Made by a program: the position numbers and the translations under genes. Of a DNA stretch of 14,657 nucleotides, positions 14,556 to 14,657 are shown one piece after another. This DNA comes from Bacteroidales bacterium (GTDB taxonomy: Bacteria > Bacteroidota > Bacteroidia > Bacteroidales > Bacteroidaceae). The stretch's first letter is position 1, and each line of letters opens with the position of its first letter. The notes below the pieces were generated by a model. It made no database searches. It was not told where the DNA came from and saw only the letters and a program-made list of their open reading frames with translations. Location: the NCBI GenBank assembly GCA_004555055.1, contig SFJN01000105.1:1-14657 (forward strand). The letters run 5' to 3'.

Positions 14556-14627
14556 GATTGATTACCTGCAGGTGTATCATCCATCGTGCGCAAGTCCCTT
14601 AATCTATGCGATGGACCGAGGGCAAGG

Positions 14628-14642
14628 AAATATTGCACACTC
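14628..14642. repeat. Dispersed repeat copy C (AAATATTGCACACTC)
   Basis: It is identical over 15 bases to the copy at 2640-2654 and shares ATTGCACACTCC with 2146-2157. It lies in the intergenic DNA after the glnN terminator. A small CCATCG/CGATGG hairpin (14581-14614) precedes it and no gene is visible to the window end. Confidence 0.6.
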
Positions 14643-14657
14643 CTTCCGGAATCACCC

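Overview
The window looks like chromosomal DNA of a Bacteroidales bacterium, most likely Prevotella/Segatella-like. The basis is a combination of features. Several intergenic regions carry the Bacteroidetes sigma factor promoter pattern (TTTG, 19-20 nt, TAnnTTTG). The housekeeping genes are of Bacteroidetes type: a type III glutamine synthetase, a DapL-type lysine/peptidoglycan route, and a SlyD-like FKBP with a Cys/His tail. The degraded protein at the left end resembles polyvalent proteins of Prevotella mobile elements. The genus is an inference.

Region 1 (1-2163) is an A+T-richer graveyard of a large mobile-element protein. Fragments read in alternating frames can be joined conceptually across small indels: an LPD3-like polyvalent-protein domain, a charged linker, a second conserved-looking block, and a stretch ending in an HEAVAHY motif. 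No intact gene is left. Region 2 (2164-3014) is a long intergenic block rich in repeats: a 16-bp inverted repeat enclosing two 15-bp direct repeats, a 20-bp direct repeat, and a short dispersed repeat (ATTGCACACTC core) that recurs at 2146, 2640 and 14628.

Region 3 (3015-5328, plus strand) holds a Nif3-family metal-binding protein, a coiled-coil C4 zinc-ribbon protein, and the 23S rRNA methyltransferase RlmH. Region 4 (5329-5835) lies between the converging rlmH and aroC genes. On the minus strand it carries a complete promoter-to-terminator unit of about 100 nt without an ORF, a good candidate for a small RNA. Region 5 (5836-9619, minus strand) holds aroC (chorismate synthase), a SlyD-like peptidyl-prolyl isomerase and dnaX (DNA polymerase III tau/gamma), listed from left to right; transcription runs dnaX to slyD-like to aroC.

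Region 6 (9872-14468, plus strand) starts from a divergent promoter region. It holds dapF (diaminopimelate epimerase) and dapL (LL-diaminopimelate aminotransferase), separated by a strong hairpin terminator, then glnN (type III glutamine synthetase), closed by another strong terminator. DapL makes LL-diaminopimelate and DapF epimerises it to the meso form used for peptidoglycan and lysine. Their amino donor is glutamate, which links them to the glutamine synthetase next door.

Most of the window is ordinary core genome. The parts worth a second look are the decayed polyvalent protein, the repeat block, the dispersed repeat and the candidate small RNA.
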